Assembly (NCBI RefSeq): GCF_000226955.1
Contig: NZ_AGFU01000037.1
Location: 1-50,870 of the forward strand
Reading direction: 5' to 3'
Source: Sphingomonas elodea ATCC 31461
GTDB taxonomy: Bacteria; Pseudomonadota; Alphaproteobacteria; Sphingomonadales; Sphingomonadaceae
DNA: 50,870 nucleotides
Shown: positions 33,252 through 40,832 of the stretch, piece after piece
Numbering within the stretch: the first letter of the stretch is position 1
How the letters are laid out: the number at the start of each line of letters is the position of its first letter
Position numbers and translations under genes: made by a program
Notes under the pieces: generated by a model
Told to the model about the DNA's origin: nothing
The model's database searches: none
The model's input: the letters and a program-made list of their open reading frames with translations, nothing else

Positions 33252-34214
33252 ATGATGAAGCAGTTGCTCGGCGCTGCCGGGGCAATGGCGCTGTGCGCGG
33301 GCGCCGCTCCCGCCCTCGCCCAGAGCAAGCCGACCAAGACGCAGCGCACCCAGGAGCAGGCCGTGCAGGACGTGCCGCATTGCGCGCGCAAGCTCGGCAC
33401 CCTTTCGATCGTCGACGGCGACGATCCCCGCGGCTGGACGCAATATTCGCTGGCGCCGCCCCAGAAGCTGCTGAAGGTGCTGGTGCAGCGTTCGGGCTGC
33501 TTCAACCTGGTCGATCGCGGCTCGGGCCTGCAGGCGGCGGAGCGCGAGCGCAACATCGGCGGCAATCTCGGCCTGCAGCGCGGCTCGAACGTCGGCCAGG
33601 GCCAGATCAAGGCGGCAGACTATGTGCTGGTGGCCGAGGTGCAGGCATCCAACCGCAACGCCAGCGGCAGCGGCGTGGCGGGTGCGGCCGGCGGCATCAT
33701 CGGCGGTCCGATCGGCGGCCTGATCGGCGGCATCAAGTCGCGCAAGATGGAGGCGAACACCGTCCTCTCGCTCACCAACGTCCGCACGACCGAGACGATC
33801 GCGACGCAGGAAGGCTATGCCTCCAAGAACAGCGTTTCCTGGGGCGCCGGCGGCGGCGTGGGCTTCCTGGGCGGCGGCGTGGGCGCGGTCGGCGGCGGCT
33901 ATGACAATACCGACATCGGCCGGATCGTGACGCTGGCCTTCATCGACGCCTATGCGAAAATGGTCAACGAACTGGGCCTGGTGCGCCCCGGCGACGAGGG
34001 CACCGCGCAGGCCGCCCCCGCCAAGACCTTCACCGCCCAGGCGCCGGTCGCGATGCGCACCACCCCGGCCGCGGCCGGCAAGGTGATCCGTACGCTGCCG
34101 GTGGGCGCGATCGTCTATCCCACCGGCAACAAGAACGGCCTGTGGTGGGAAGTCGCCGACGAGAACGACAATGTCGGCTGGGTGCTGAACACCAAGCTCG
34201 CGCCGTCGAACTGA
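33252..34214 (+). CDS. Secreted CsgG-like protein with C-terminal SH3 domain
   Basis: 320 residues. Signal peptide MMKQLLGAAGAMALCAGAAPALA-Q. The central part resembles CsgG/HfaB-type outer-membrane assembly proteins: LLKVLVQRSGCFNLVDRGSG, AADYVLVAEV, a Gly-rich putative membrane-inserting stretch (about 138-160), and VLSLTNVRTTETIATQEGYA. The last 65 residues form a bacterial SH3 domain (VAMRTTPAAAGKVIRTLPVG then WWEVADENDNVGWV), which often binds peptidoglycan. No lipobox Cys is seen, unlike true CsgG. It may form an outer-membrane secretion pore or a wall-anchored scaffold. No curli genes are nearby. Confidence 0.72.
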   Translation: MMKQLLGAAGAMALCAGAAPALAQSKPTKTQRTQEQAVQDVPHCARKLGTLSIVDGDDPRGWTQYSLAPPQKLLKVLVQRSGCFNLVDRGSGLQAAERERNIGGNLGLQRGSNVGQGQIKAADYVLVAEVQASNRNASGSGVAGAAGGIIGGPIGGLIGGIKSRKMEANTVLSLTNVRTTETIATQEGYASKNSVSWGAGGGVGFLGGGVGAVGGGYDNTDIGRIVTLAFIDAYAKMVNELGLVRPGDEGTAQAAPAKTFTAQAPVAMRTTPAAAGKVIRTLPVGAIVYPTGNKNGLWWEVADENDNVGWVLNTKLAPSN

Positions 34215-34231
34215 TCGGACGCAGCTAAAGC

Positions 34232-34268
34232 AAAAGGGCCGCCGCGGTGTCTCCGCGGCGGCCCTTTT
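34232..34268 (+). terminator. Bidirectional intrinsic terminator
   Basis: A perfect 16-bp stem, AAAAGGGCCGCCGCGG and its complement, with a 5-nt loop. T runs occur on both strands, and the site lies between the convergent SH3-protein and TonB receptor genes, so it can serve both. Confidence 0.93.
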
Positions 34269-34317
34269 CTTTGGTCGCTGGCACCGCCCCCCGGGGAGGA
34301 GGTGCCAACGGTTCCGC

Positions 34318-36612
34318 TCAGTTGAACTTGCCGCTCAGCGAGAGGCCGAACACGCGCGGCTCGTTAAGCACGGCGGCACGGTAGTTCTCGATCACGCCCT
34401 TCAGGTTCTTCTCGCCCGTCAGGTTGCGGACGAAGCCCGCGATTTCCCAGGCGTTGTTCTCGGCGGTGTAGCCGATCTTCAGGCCGCCCTCGAAATTGCC
34501 GTTCGAGGTGAACTCCTTCGTCTCGTAGAGCACGAAGTTGGTATAGCCCTGCACGTTCCAGTCGGTCGCGAGGAACAGCTTGCCGCCGATGTCCATCGGG
34601 ATATCGTAACGCGCGTTGAAGCTGAGATTATACTCCGGCGCGTTCGGCAGCGGGTTGCCGTCGATCTTCGCGAGGAACAGCGCCCCCTGGCGGCGCAGCG
34701 GATCGAGCACGGTGCAGGTCACCGCTCCGCCGAACGCGCAGACCTGCGCCTCGAGGTTCTTGTCCTCGATCTTGCTGTGCAGCAGGCTCAGGCCCGCCTG
34801 GATCGACAGGTTGCGCACCGGGCGCCAGTCGACATCCGCTTCCATGCCATAGGCCTTCGCCTTGTTGGCATTGAGCAGCACGCCGTTGCCGTTCAGGTCG
34901 TTCCCGTTCAGCTGGATGTCGTCGACCGTATAGTAGAAGCCGGACAGGTTGGCGCGCAGCGTGCGGCCCAGCTGGGTCTTCACGCCGGCTTCCCACGACA
35001 GGATCTTTTCCGAGTTCGCGGTGGTGAAGTCCGCATTGAACACCGCCGAGCGGCCCTGAATGGTCGGGCCGCGGAAACCCTTGGCGACGCGGGCATAGAC
35101 GCTGACATCCGGGTTCACTTCATAGCGCGCGCTCAGGTCCCAGCTCGGCTGGGTATCGGACAGGCGGACATGACGACGACCGGTATAGGTGACGACGCCC
35201 GCTGCGGTGTCGGCGGTCTTCAGCAGATCGGTGGTCTTGGTGTCTTCGGTCACGCGGCCGCCGGCGGTGATCGTCAGCTTCGGCGCGATCTCGTAGCTCA
35301 GCTGGCCGAACACCGCCCAGCTGGTGTTCTGGTTGTGCAGGCGCACCCAGTTGTTCGGATTGTTCGCCGCACCGGTCAGGAAATAGCCGCGCTGGTAGAA
35401 TTCGGTGATGTCGCGCGAATCGAAGTACATCGCGCCGACCTGCCACTTCAGCGGGCCGCTGCCGTTGCTGGCAAGGCGCAGTTCCTCGGTCCACTGGTCG
35501 AGGCCCTTCACCCGGCCCATCGACTCGCCGAATCCGGCGCCGCCGAAATCGACCGCCGCACCGCCATCGGTATCGCCGCGGCTGCGCCCCGACAGCGTCT
35601 CATAGCCGGTGATCGAGGTGAGCGTGACCGGGCCCAGGTCCCAGTTCACATGCACCGAGCCGCCGGCAGTGTTGTACTTCTGGGGATTGTCCGCACCTTC
35701 GTCCCAGCGCGCGCGGGTGAATTGCACGCCGTTGATCTGGTTGGAGCCCAGGTTCAGCGCACCGCGACGGAACACGGTGGCCGTGCCGTCATACCAGCGG
35801 GCATGGCCCGAGGCGAGGATCGACAGGCTCTCGCTCGGCGTGGCGAGCAGCTGCAGGCGCACGTCGCGCTCGTTGAAGCCGCCGGCGGCGTTCTTGCGGC
35901 CGACGCGGGTGCCGTCGGCGCTGGGGCCGGTATAGCTGTTGTCGATATAGTCGTCGCGGTGCTGGTAGAGCCCCGAGATGCGGAAGGCGAGCTTGTCCTG
36001 GATGATCGGGCCGCCGACGCCGGCATCGACGTTGACGCTGTTATAGCTGCCATAGCTCGCGGTCGCGCGGCCTTCGAATTCCTGCGTCGGGCGCACCGAA
36101 TCGAACTTGATGATGCCGGCCGTGGTGTTGCGTCCGAACAGCGAGCCCTGGGGGCCGCGCAGCACCTCGATCTGGTTCACGTCGAACACCGGGTTCGACT
36201 TCAGCACGACATGCTCGAGGACGACGTCGTCCTGGATGATCGACACCGGCTGCGAGGCGCCGAGGTAGAAATCGACGTTGCCGAGGCCGCGGATGTAGAA
36301 GCGCGGGAAGATGCGGCCGGTCGAGGATTCGACGTACAGGCCGGGGACGCGGCCCGAAAGCGCGAGCAGCGTGTCGTCGCCGCCGGCGGTATAGTCGCGC
36401 GCCTGCGCGGCGGGCAGCACCGCGACCGAGAGCGGCACGTCCTGCTGGTTCTCCGGGCGGCGCTCGGCGGTGACGACGATCTCGGCAAGGCCTTCCTCGT
36501 CGTTCGCAGCGGCGGTGGCGCCGTCCTGCGCGAAGGCGGACTGGGAGACGAACAGCGCGCCCAGGGCGGCGCCGATCATCAGGCTGCGCTTGTCGCGCAT
36601 GAGGTTCAGCAT
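34318..36612 (-). CDS. TonB-dependent receptor (outer membrane)
   Basis: 764 residues. Signal peptide MLNLMRDKRSLMIGAALGAL then FVSQSAFA-Q. TonB box-like LAEIVVTAERRPENQQ, plug domain (about 45-160) with VPLSVAVL, PRFYIRGLGNVDF and VNQIEVLRGPQGSLFGRNTT. Barrel to the final SLSGKFN. Within it, KGFRGPTIQGRS and YEVNPDVSVYARVAKGF are typical of sphingomonad siderophore/catabolite receptors. GGGAAAG precedes the ATG at 36610-36612. Ligand unknown. The 184-bp upstream gap (36613-36796) has no gene. Confidence 0.9.
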   Translation of the reverse strand: MLNLMRDKRSLMIGAALGALFVSQSAFAQDGATAAANDEEGLAEIVVTAERRPENQQDVPLSVAVLPAAQARDYTAGGDDTLLALSGRVPGLYVESSTGRIFPRFYIRGLGNVDFYLGASQPVSIIQDDVVLEHVVLKSNPVFDVNQIEVLRGPQGSLFGRNTTAGIIKFDSVRPTQEFEGRATASYGSYNSVNVDAGVGGPIIQDKLAFRISGLYQHRDDYIDNSYTGPSADGTRVGRKNAAGGFNERDVRLQLLATPSESLSILASGHARWYDGTATVFRRGALNLGSNQINGVQFTRARWDEGADNPQKYNTAGGSVHVNWDLGPVTLTSITGYETLSGRSRGDTDGGAAVDFGGAGFGESMGRVKGLDQWTEELRLASNGSGPLKWQVGAMYFDSRDITEFYQRGYFLTGAANNPNNWVRLHNQNTSWAVFGQLSYEIAPKLTITAGGRVTEDTKTTDLLKTADTAAGVVTYTGRRHVRLSDTQPSWDLSARYEVNPDVSVYARVAKGFRGPTIQGRSAVFNADFTTANSEKILSWEAGVKTQLGRTLRANLSGFYYTVDDIQLNGNDLNGNGVLLNANKAKAYGMEADVDWRPVRNLSIQAGLSLLHSKIEDKNLEAQVCAFGGAVTCTVLDPLRRQGALFLAKIDGNPLPNAPEYNLSFNARYDIPMDIGGKLFLATDWNVQGYTNFVLYETKEFTSNGNFEGGLKIGYTAENNAWEIAGFVRNLTGEKNLKGVIENYRAAVLNEPRVFGLSLSGKFN

Positions 36613-36796
36613 GGTTCTTTCCCCGAAAAGGTTTTGATCGTTTTTGTGTGAACGGCACGCGACGAAGCAGCGCGACGGACGTCCCGCTGCACAGCGATAT
36701 GGCTGGTGGATCCCCCGATGCCGTCCCGGCCGCGCTAGGCCCGGATTGTGAACTTCCTGTGACCAAAAGCGGGCATGGCACCGCACCGCAGCGCGG

Positions 36797-37321
36797 TTAA
36801 CGATCGGCGCTAAATGCCTGAATTGCCGCCATTGCGGCAGCATAGCGCGCCTCACCCTCGCCGCGCACCCAGGCCCAGCGGACGCCCCGCCGCTCCAGCT
36901 CCGCATGGGCGAGATCGAAGAAGCGGCGGCGCTGTTCGGCATTGCCGAACAGGCGCGTGCCGTCCGCCACCCAGGGCAGATCTATGTCGAACAGCAGATA
37001 GAGATCGGCGGTGTTGTCCCACGCATCGAACCACGGATCCCGCGCGCCGAACAGCATGTCGGCCCACACCGCGGTCATCAGCGGATCGGTATCGAGAATC
37101 AGCGGCGCACTGGAAGCCGCCGCCATCATGCGGGTGCCGGCATCATGGGTCTTGGCGATCTCCACCAAGTCGCCCATCGTGAAGTCTATGCCCCGCGCCT
37201 CTGCATATTCGCGGCCATATTCGTCGAGCACGGTGCCGCCGACCGCCGCCGCCAGACGCGGGGCGATTGTCGTCTTGCCGGTGCTCTCCGGCCCGTGCAG
37301 GCAGATGGTACGGGGAATCAT
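36797..37321 (-). CDS. NadR-like ATPase/nicotinamide riboside kinase
   Basis: 174 residues, a small P-loop protein with Walker A GPESTGKTT near the N-terminus, followed by LDEYGREYAEARG, LILDTDPLMTAVW and YLLFDIDLPWVADGTR. These match the kinase domain at the C-terminus of NadR, which phosphorylates nicotinamide riboside to NMN. The NMN adenylyltransferase and DNA-binding parts of E. coli NadR are missing, so it is a stand-alone kinase. It overlaps pnuC by 4 bp (ATGA), which supports a joint role: PnuC imports the riboside and the kinase traps it. Confidence 0.85.
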   Translation of the reverse strand: MIPRTICLHGPESTGKTTIAPRLAAAVGGTVLDEYGREYAEARGIDFTMGDLVEIAKTHDAGTRMMAAASSAPLILDTDPLMTAVWADMLFGARDPWFDAWDNTADLYLLFDIDLPWVADGTRLFGNAEQRRRFFDLAHAELERRGVRWAWVRGEGEARYAAAMAAIQAFSADR

Positions 37322-37872
37322 GCGCGCGCCTTGTTCCAGTCGATCGCCCCCCACACCGAAAGCGCCAGGAAAAGGCAATAGAGCGCGGCGGTGAGCCACA
37401 GGCCCTTCACCAGAAAAAGCGGGATCGCGAGCAGATCCACCGTGATCCACAAGAGCCAGCATTCCCAGGCCCGGCGCGACTGGAGGATCTGCGCGACGAT
37501 GCTCAGCACCGCGATCGTGCCGTCCCACCAGGGATAGGCCGCATCGGTGAGGCGCTGCATCATCAGGCTCCAGCAAAGGGCGGTCACGACCCCGCCCAGC
37601 GCCCAGCCGGACCGCGCCCGCCAGCCCAGCCGTACCACCGGCACCGCCCCTTCGGCATCGCGCGCGCGCCGCCAGTTCCACCAGCCATAGCCGTTGACGA
37701 CGAAATAGAAGCCCTGGAGCAACGCATCGCTGTACAGCCGCGCCTCGTAGAAGATCCCGGCATAGAGCGTGACCATCGCCAGCGCGAAGGGATAGTTCCA
37801 CAGGCTGCGCCGCACGACCAGCGCGACATTGGCGATACCCAGCAGGGTTGCGACGGCTTCGATCGGGGACAC
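37318..37872 (-). CDS. pnuC: Nicotinamide riboside transporter PnuC
   Basis: 184 residues from a GTG at 37870-37872. PnuC proteins start with (M)SP(I/L)E..AT(L/V)xG..N, exactly as here (VSPIEAVATLLGIANV), which decides the start although no ribosome site is clear. Six or seven helices; conserved segments WNYPFALAMVTLYAGIFYE, LYSDALLQGFYFVVNGYGWW and WITVDLLAIPLFLVKGLW. PnuC is a facilitator in the inner membrane; uptake is driven by phosphorylation by the overlapping kinase gene. No known NAD riboswitch was recognised in the 188 bp upstream, which also hold the tRNA promoter on the other strand. Confidence 0.92.
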   Translation of the reverse strand: MSPIEAVATLLGIANVALVVRRSLWNYPFALAMVTLYAGIFYEARLYSDALLQGFYFVVNGYGWWNWRRARDAEGAVPVVRLGWRARSGWALGGVVTALCWSLMMQRLTDAAYPWWDGTIAVLSIVAQILQSRRAWECWLLWITVDLLAIPLFLVKGLWLTAALYCLFLALSVWGAIDWNKARA

Positions 37873-37974
37873 GGGAAGCGGATGTATCGGCCGCTGCCCC
37901 CGCGGTCGAGAGTGCCGCGCGGGATGAGCCACGGAAAAAAAGCGCGCCAGCTTCTTTTTGCTGCAACGAACCGC

Positions 37975-38004
37975 TTGACGGCTCGGCCAACCCACCCTTA
38001 TAGG
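37975..38004 (+). promoter_or_regulatory. Promoter of tRNA-Pro
   Basis: TTGACG (37975-37980), an 18-nt spacer and TATAGG (37999-38004), followed by a GC-rich discriminator (CGCGCC) usual for stable RNA genes under stringent control. The tRNA starts about 56 bp after the -10. Confidence 0.7.
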
Positions 38005-38060
38005 CGCGCCTCCAAGCTCAAGCCGGTCTGCTCCCGAAAGCATCGTAGACCGGACTCCGT

Positions 38061-38137
38061 CGGGGAGTAGCTCAGCCTGGTAGAGCACTGTCTTCGGGAG
38101 GCAGGGGCCGGAGGTTCGAATCCTCTCTCCCCGACCA
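38061..38137 (+). tRNA. tRNA-Pro (anticodon CGG)
   Basis: 77 nt with encoded CCA. Acceptor stem CGGGGAG/CTCCCCG, D arm GCTC...GAGC, anticodon stem CTGTC/GGCAG with loop TTCGGGA giving anticodon CGG, T arm GGAGG-TTCGAAT-CCTCT. It reads CCG codons. Its 3' end borders the accessory region to the right, and tRNA 3' ends are common integration sites; no second copy of the 3' end was found in the window. Confidence 0.95.
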
Positions 38138-38246
38138 CTTTCTCGTTTTCGTTGATTATCAACGGGTTACGAGGAATCGGTTCGTAAAGTTGGGACATCT
38201 TTTTGGGACACCTTCGGGTGTCACCCCCACGCTGCGATTGAAAAAG

Positions 38247-38807
38247 TCAGACCACGACAGGAGCAGGGCTGAGCGCGCGATAGACGCTCGCTCGACCGAT
38301 GCGGAGACGCTTCGCGATCTCTGTCGGGCTGATTCCCTGCGCATGAAGCTCGCGCACCTCTTGAGTCGGGACACTCGGTCGCCGCCCCTTGTAGACTCCT
38401 GCGGCCTTGGCCTTCGCGATACCCTCCATCTGGCGCTCACGGCGGATGGCCGTCTCGAACTCGGCGAACACTGCCAGCATCTGAAGGAATGCCTTCCCAG
38501 CGGCGGTTGCGGTGTCGACTGGCTGCTCCGTCGCGCGGAGGTGCGCGCCTCTCTCCCGCAGGCGAGCTACGATGCCCTCCAAGTCTCGAACGGATCGGGC
38601 GAGTCGATCGATGCGGGTCACCATCAGGGTGTCGCCCGGCCGGAGGAACGACAGAACGGTCTCCAGTTCCTCCCTGCCCTCCGTGGTCGTCCCGCTGCGC
38701 TTCTCGCTGCGGATGATGGTGCAGCCCGCAGCTCGGAGCGCATCCTCTTGAATGGCGCAGTCCTGATCGTCCGTGCTGACACGCGCGTAGCCGATGATGG
38801 TCGTCAT
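38247..38807 (-). CDS. Serine recombinase (resolvase/invertase family)
   Basis: 186 residues. The nucleophile is Ser11 in IIGYARVSTDDQD. Family residues follow: LRPGDTLMVTRIDRLARS (catalytic Arg region), the TAAGKAFLQMLAVFAEFE dimerisation-helix start and RRERQMEGIAKAKAAGVYKG, then a C-terminal helix-turn-helix of Hin/resolvase type (about 145-178, GISPTEIAKRLRIGRASVYR). It cuts and rejoins DNA at paired sites, as a resolvase or invertase. Its start codon is 10 bp from an array of paired GTCTCA/TGAGAC sites, the usual place for a res site. No transposase is nearby. GC and the position beside tRNA-Pro suggest acquired DNA. Confidence 0.93.
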   Translation of the reverse strand: MTTIIGYARVSTDDQDCAIQEDALRAAGCTIIRSEKRSGTTTEGREELETVLSFLRPGDTLMVTRIDRLARSVRDLEGIVARLRERGAHLRATEQPVDTATAAGKAFLQMLAVFAEFETAIRRERQMEGIAKAKAAGVYKGRRPSVPTQEVRELHAQGISPTEIAKRLRIGRASVYRALSPAPVVV

Positions 38808-38816
38808 GGTCCTTCC

Positions 38817-38931
38817 GTCTCAATAGGATTTAGACCATGAGCGATAGCCTGTCTCATAGGTCAAAATCAATCCTATTGAGACGCTCTCGGTGTCTCATGT
38901 GGATGGTTCATCCGGGTATACCCTGTGAGAC
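38817..38931. other. Putative res recombination site
   Basis: Core hexamers lie at 38817, 38851 and 38892 (GTCTCA) and at 38877 and 38926 (TGAGAC). The outer arms of the first part form a perfect 14-bp inverted repeat (38817-38830 and 38869-38882, GTCTCAATAGGATT). The hexamers at 38817 and 38851, and at 38892 and 38926, are 34 bp apart. This matches the design of resolvase sites made of several inverted-repeat subsites directly upstream of the recombinase gene. It probably also contains the recombinase promoter. Confidence 0.6.
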
Positions 38932-39168
38932 GGGATGCAGCCGCATGCAGCCCGCCCCGCTCCCGTACCAGCTGGGCACGTAGTCGATACCCGCCCCCCC
39001 CCCGAAGATAAGCTGGATGCGCTGCAGTGGTTGACACCATTAACCTCGCATATTCAGCCGAGAGTACTGCAACTTCGGTCCAAGGACCGCCAGAATTTCG
39101 GCGGGACTCGAGGACGACGGCCCCGCTAGCCAATCGAGCAAATCGCCCGCCCTTAGCAAATCCAAATG
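38932..39168. other. Intergenic stretch with a C10 homopolymer
   Basis: No gene seen between the res-like site and the hipBA operator. An uninterrupted run of ten C is at 38994-39003. A TTGACA occurs near 39032 but without a properly spaced -10. Confidence 0.4.
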
Positions 39169-39220
39169 TCCTTATATGAGCAATTTATTGCGCATCTCGG
39201 CATAAGTGCTCATATAAGGA
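39169..39220. promoter_or_regulatory. hipBA operator/promoter
   Basis: A perfect 14-bp inverted repeat, TCCTTATATGAGCA (39169-39182) and its complement (39207-39220), spaced by 24 bp. A possible promoter, TTGCGC-N17-CATATA, has its -10 inside the right arm, so binding of the antitoxin to both arms would block transcription. The right arm also supplies AAGGA next to the hipB start. Confidence 0.7.
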
Positions 39221-39222
39221 TT

Positions 39223-39540
39223 ATGTTGATCACGCCATCCGAGTCGATCGCCAAGTTGGGTGCTCGTATTCAAGCACGTCGAGCTGCCATGGGAATCACC
39301 CAGGCCGAGGCGGCAGAGCGATCCGGCGTGTCCTACAGTACCTGGCGCCGCCTCGAAACGCAGGGTAAGGCCTCGATAGAAGACTTGGCGCGGGCGGCGA
39401 TCCTGCTCCGCTGCGAGCATCAGCTGGCGGAGCTGTTCCCACCCCCAGCGGCCGCCAGCATGGACGATCTGCTGAAGCAGCAGAAACGGGAACGGTCTGC
39501 TCCGCCGCGTCGCCGAGCTCGAGCCAGGTCGGCAACGTGA
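39223..39540 (+). CDS. hipB: HipB-like antitoxin, XRE-family helix-turn-helix
   Basis: 105 residues from the ATG at 39223. The helix-turn-helix is at about 9-62: IAKLGARIQARRAAMGITQA, then EAAERSGVSYSTWRRLETQG. The C-terminal third is long and basic (KQQKRERSAPPRRRARARS), probably disordered and available for HipA or DNA. An upstream in-frame ATG (39166) is rejected because translation from it would run through the operator. AAGGA is only 2 nt from the chosen ATG, so a TTG one codon on cannot be excluded. The stop overlaps hipA (GTGA). Confidence 0.8.
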   Translation: MLITPSESIAKLGARIQARRAAMGITQAEAAERSGVSYSTWRRLETQGKASIEDLARAAILLRCEHQLAELFPPPAAASMDDLLKQQKRERSAPPRRRARARSAT

Positions 39541-40805
39541 CGCAGCTCGCACCGGGGACGCCGATTGCGATCGGCTTGCGATTTGAGGATGGTGCGGACG
39601 ACCAGCCCGTCGGTCGGGCGGTCATGGCGAACGGTCGTGGGATGCTGGAGTGGAGCAAGGAAGTCCTCGCATCCGGCATCGCCGTGTCCCCGTTGCTCTA
39701 TCCGCCCGAACGAGGCCTTGTTGAAGCCCGTAGCCGCGCCTTCGATGGGCTGCATGGCTTCCTCGCTGACAGTCTGCCGGATGGCTGGGGCGCCTTGCTG
39801 ATGAAGCGCCGCGTGGAGCGCCTGGGCACGCGCTGGGAAACTCTCGACCCCGTCGATCGCCTTGCGCTTGTCGGCGAGGAAGGGCGCGGGGCTCTGGTTT
39901 TCGCGCCGGCGACAACGCCGCCTGCCGAGGTAGCGGGGCTCGACTTGGATGCGCTCGCCGCGCAGTCGCAGTCGATTCTGCTGGGGAACGATGCCAACCT
40001 TGTCGATGTCCTTGCCCGACTTGGCGGTGCCTCCGGCGGCGCGCGACCGAAGGTGCATGTCGGCTTCGATGCCAACGGCGCGGTCAGCATCGACGAGGGC
40101 GAGAACGCGCCCGGCTTCGAAAGCTGGATCGTGAAGTTTCCCGCGTTGCTAGATCCCGTCGATATTGGCCCCATCGAGCAGGCCTATGCTGAGATGGCGC
40201 GAGCAGCGGGTATCACCATGGCCGACAGCCGCCTGCTGCCGGCGCGGCAGGGCCCCGGCTATTTCGCCACCCGCCGCTTCGACCGTCCCGGGGCTGGCCG
40301 GCGTTTGCACATGCTCAGCCTCGCCGGCGCTGTCGAGGCGCCGCCGCATGTGCCGAGCCTCGACTATGACGGTTTCCTGCGGGCGACTCTCGCGATCACC
40401 CGCGACGTGCGCGACGTGGAGGAAGCGTTCCGCCGTATGGTCTTCAACGTGCTGGCCTGCAATCGCGACGACCATACCCGCCAGCATGCCTTTCTGATGG
40501 ACCAGACCGGGCGCTGGCGGCTGGCGCCAGCCTATGACCTGACCTATTCGACCGGCCCGGGCGGCGAGCATTATCTCGCGGTTGCCGGCGAAGGGCGGCG
40601 ACCGACGCGCGAGCATGTCGACCGTATCGGCAGGATGCATGGCATCGCCGAGCGCCGGATCGCGGAGATCGTCGACGCAGTCGATGGTGCAGTATCCGAC
40701 TGGCCACGCTTCGCTGGCGAAGCTGGTGTCGGTGCGTCGCACGCGGAAATCGCGGAGCGCTTGCGCGAGGTGCGTAGCGGGTTCGTGGATACCAAAGCCG
40801 CCTGA
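39537..40805 (+). CDS. hipA: HipA-type serine/threonine kinase toxin
   Basis: 422 residues, GTG start overlapping the hipB stop. HipA kinase signatures: Gly-rich loop GGASGGARPKVHVG with Ser166 as the likely autophosphorylation site, ATP-binding Lys200 in WIVKFP, catalytic loop NVLACNRDDHTRQHAFL (Asp311/Asp312, His313) and metal-binding Asp334 in APAYDLTYS. An N-terminal HipA subdomain (about 10-115) with DGLHGFLADSLPDGWG is present. HipA of E. coli phosphorylates glutamyl-tRNA synthetase and causes dormancy; targets of this branch may differ. All catalytic residues look intact. It is a stabilising module typical of islands and plasmids. Confidence 0.92.
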   Translation: MTQLAPGTPIAIGLRFEDGADDQPVGRAVMANGRGMLEWSKEVLASGIAVSPLLYPPERGLVEARSRAFDGLHGFLADSLPDGWGALLMKRRVERLGTRWETLDPVDRLALVGEEGRGALVFAPATTPPAEVAGLDLDALAAQSQSILLGNDANLVDVLARLGGASGGARPKVHVGFDANGAVSIDEGENAPGFESWIVKFPALLDPVDIGPIEQAYAEMARAAGITMADSRLLPARQGPGYFATRRFDRPGAGRRLHMLSLAGAVEAPPHVPSLDYDGFLRATLAITRDVRDVEEAFRRMVFNVLACNRDDHTRQHAFLMDQTGRWRLAPAYDLTYSTGPGGEHYLAVAGEGRRPTREHVDRIGRMHGIAERRIAEIVDAVDGAVSDWPRFAGEAGVGASHAEIAERLREVRSGFVDTKAA

Positions 40806-40832
40806 TTGCGGGCGTGCGCGGAGCGCGCAAAA

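Noticed and set aside
34777-36651. 624-codon open frame opposite the third TonB receptor
   Set aside because: Shadow of biased codons; no features of a real protein.
37873-38060. NAD-sensing riboswitch upstream of pnuC
   Set aside because: I could not find a recognisable aptamer core; the region mainly carries the tRNA promoter on the other strand.
38203-38220. GGGACACC-TTCG-GGTGTC hairpin after the tRNA as a terminator
   Set aside because: Stable tetraloop hairpin but no T run on either strand; function unclear.
38247-38807. Integrase responsible for insertion at tRNA-Pro
   Set aside because: It is a short resolvase/invertase-type serine recombinase, not a tyrosine or large serine integrase, so it probably did not drive tRNA integration.
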